The notes under the pieces: model-generated
The model's input: the letters and a program-made list of their open reading frames with translations, nothing else
What the model was told of the DNA's origin: nothing
Databases searched by the model: none
Translations under genes and position numbers: made by a program
Shown: positions 63,644-64,000 of the stretch, piece after piece
How the letters are laid out: every line of letters starts with the position of its first letter
How positions within the stretch are numbered: the stretch's first letter is position 1
NCBI GenBank assembly: GCA_019973155.2
Contig: BPQB01000036.1
Span: 62,001-126,000, forward strand
DNA: 64,000 nt
Source: Phanerochaete sordida
Taxonomy: Eukaryota; Basidiomycota; Agaricomycetes; Polyporales; Phanerochaetaceae
Direction of reading: 5' to 3'

Positions 63644-63973
63644 TTAGATTGGGCCCCAGGGCTTGCCCCCTATTTCCAGGTTATACCACAGCTCTCCTGT
63701 CCCAGAGTCTCGTATTGTATCAACAAGACCTTGAAGTATAGCAGTGTACCTCGTGACATCCTCTTCTTGGATGGTAAAGCCGTACTCGACTATGTCTCCG
63801 AATTCATGCAGGATGTGGGCCTTGTAGGGCTCCCATTTACTCTCCAGCTCCGCAAGCGTCACGGAGGCCGCTCGACTTGCTGTGTAGGCTCCTGCCATCT
63901 TCCGCCACCACAGCTCACAATAGAACCTGGAGTTCACATACTCGCTGCAAATTGCTCCGGCTTCTTTCGGGTC
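63644..63973 (-). CDS. NLR-like protein 5, last exon only (runs off the right edge)
   Basis: The exon begins after AACAG at 63974 and encodes 109 residues: AICSEYVNSRFYCELWW, RKMAGAYTASRAASVTLAEL, DVTRYTAILQGLVDTIRDSG, TGELWYNLEIGG, stop. This is the family's C-terminal module, closest to NLR4. The intron and the rest of the gene lie beyond base 64000, so whether the gene is complete cannot be told. Confidence 0.85.
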   Translation of the reverse strand, partial: DPKEAGAICSEYVNSRFYCELWWRKMAGAYTASRAASVTLAELESKWEPYKAHILHEFGDIVEYGFTIQEEDVTRYTAILQGLVDTIRDSGTGELWYNLEIGGKPWGPI

Positions 63974-64000
63974 CTGTTGATGGCAGTCAGTTTTCCTGAA

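Overview
The window reads as nuclear DNA of a filamentous basidiomycete, most likely an Agaricomycete. Protein genes are GC-rich and cut by many 49-60 nt introns (GTRNGT donors, CTRAY branch points, YAG acceptors). The recognisable proteins are typical of that group: a fused mitochondrial ARG5,6 enzyme, UBC13, Elongin C, a RING-H2 ligase, a BBE-type flavoenzyme and NACHT-type NLRs. All exon boundaries below were read by eye and checked only for splice consensus and reading-frame phase.

Layout. 0.1-6.3 kb: a flavin oxidase and a large RING-H2 protein, both on the minus strand. 8.0-10.6 kb: a first, 3'-truncated copy of ARG5,6. 11-17.8 kb: a region dense in minus-strand splice sites and very small exons, built from repeated modules. 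19.4-21.1 kb: a complete gag-only LTR retrotransposon with apparently identical LTRs and a striking array of nine small hairpins in its leader. 22.5-24.8 kb: a second repeated-exon locus, on the plus strand. 25.3-28.7 kb: the complete ARG5,6 gene, sharing a long duplication with the first copy. 29.0-32.8 kb: a disordered hypothetical protein, then Elongin C and UBC13 head to head from one short intergenic region.

33.7-64.0 kb is an NLR cluster: one gene on plus (33.9-36.8 kb), three on minus (40.0-42.8, 43.8-46.4, 51.1-53.7 kb) and the last exon of a fifth at the right edge. All four complete genes share an N-terminal helical domain, a NACHT NTPase and winged-helix-like region, and a C-terminal module of about 100 residues that I do not recognise, encoded by its own last exon. 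None has WD40, ankyrin or TPR repeats. In three copies the intron before that last exon can only be spliced in frame with a GC donor. Two inverted-repeat elements (38.44-39.53 and 55.43-55.56 kb) and several local duplications lie between the genes. Much of 46.5-51 kb and 54-63.6 kb shows no gene I can support.

The best candidates for undescribed biology are the NLR family with its private C-terminal module, the repeated micro-exon loci, and the covarying hairpin array in the retrotransposon leader. Functionally the window combines arginine biosynthesis, ubiquitin signalling (E2, Elongin C, RING E3) and a locally expanded family of putative self/non-self or cell-death receptors.
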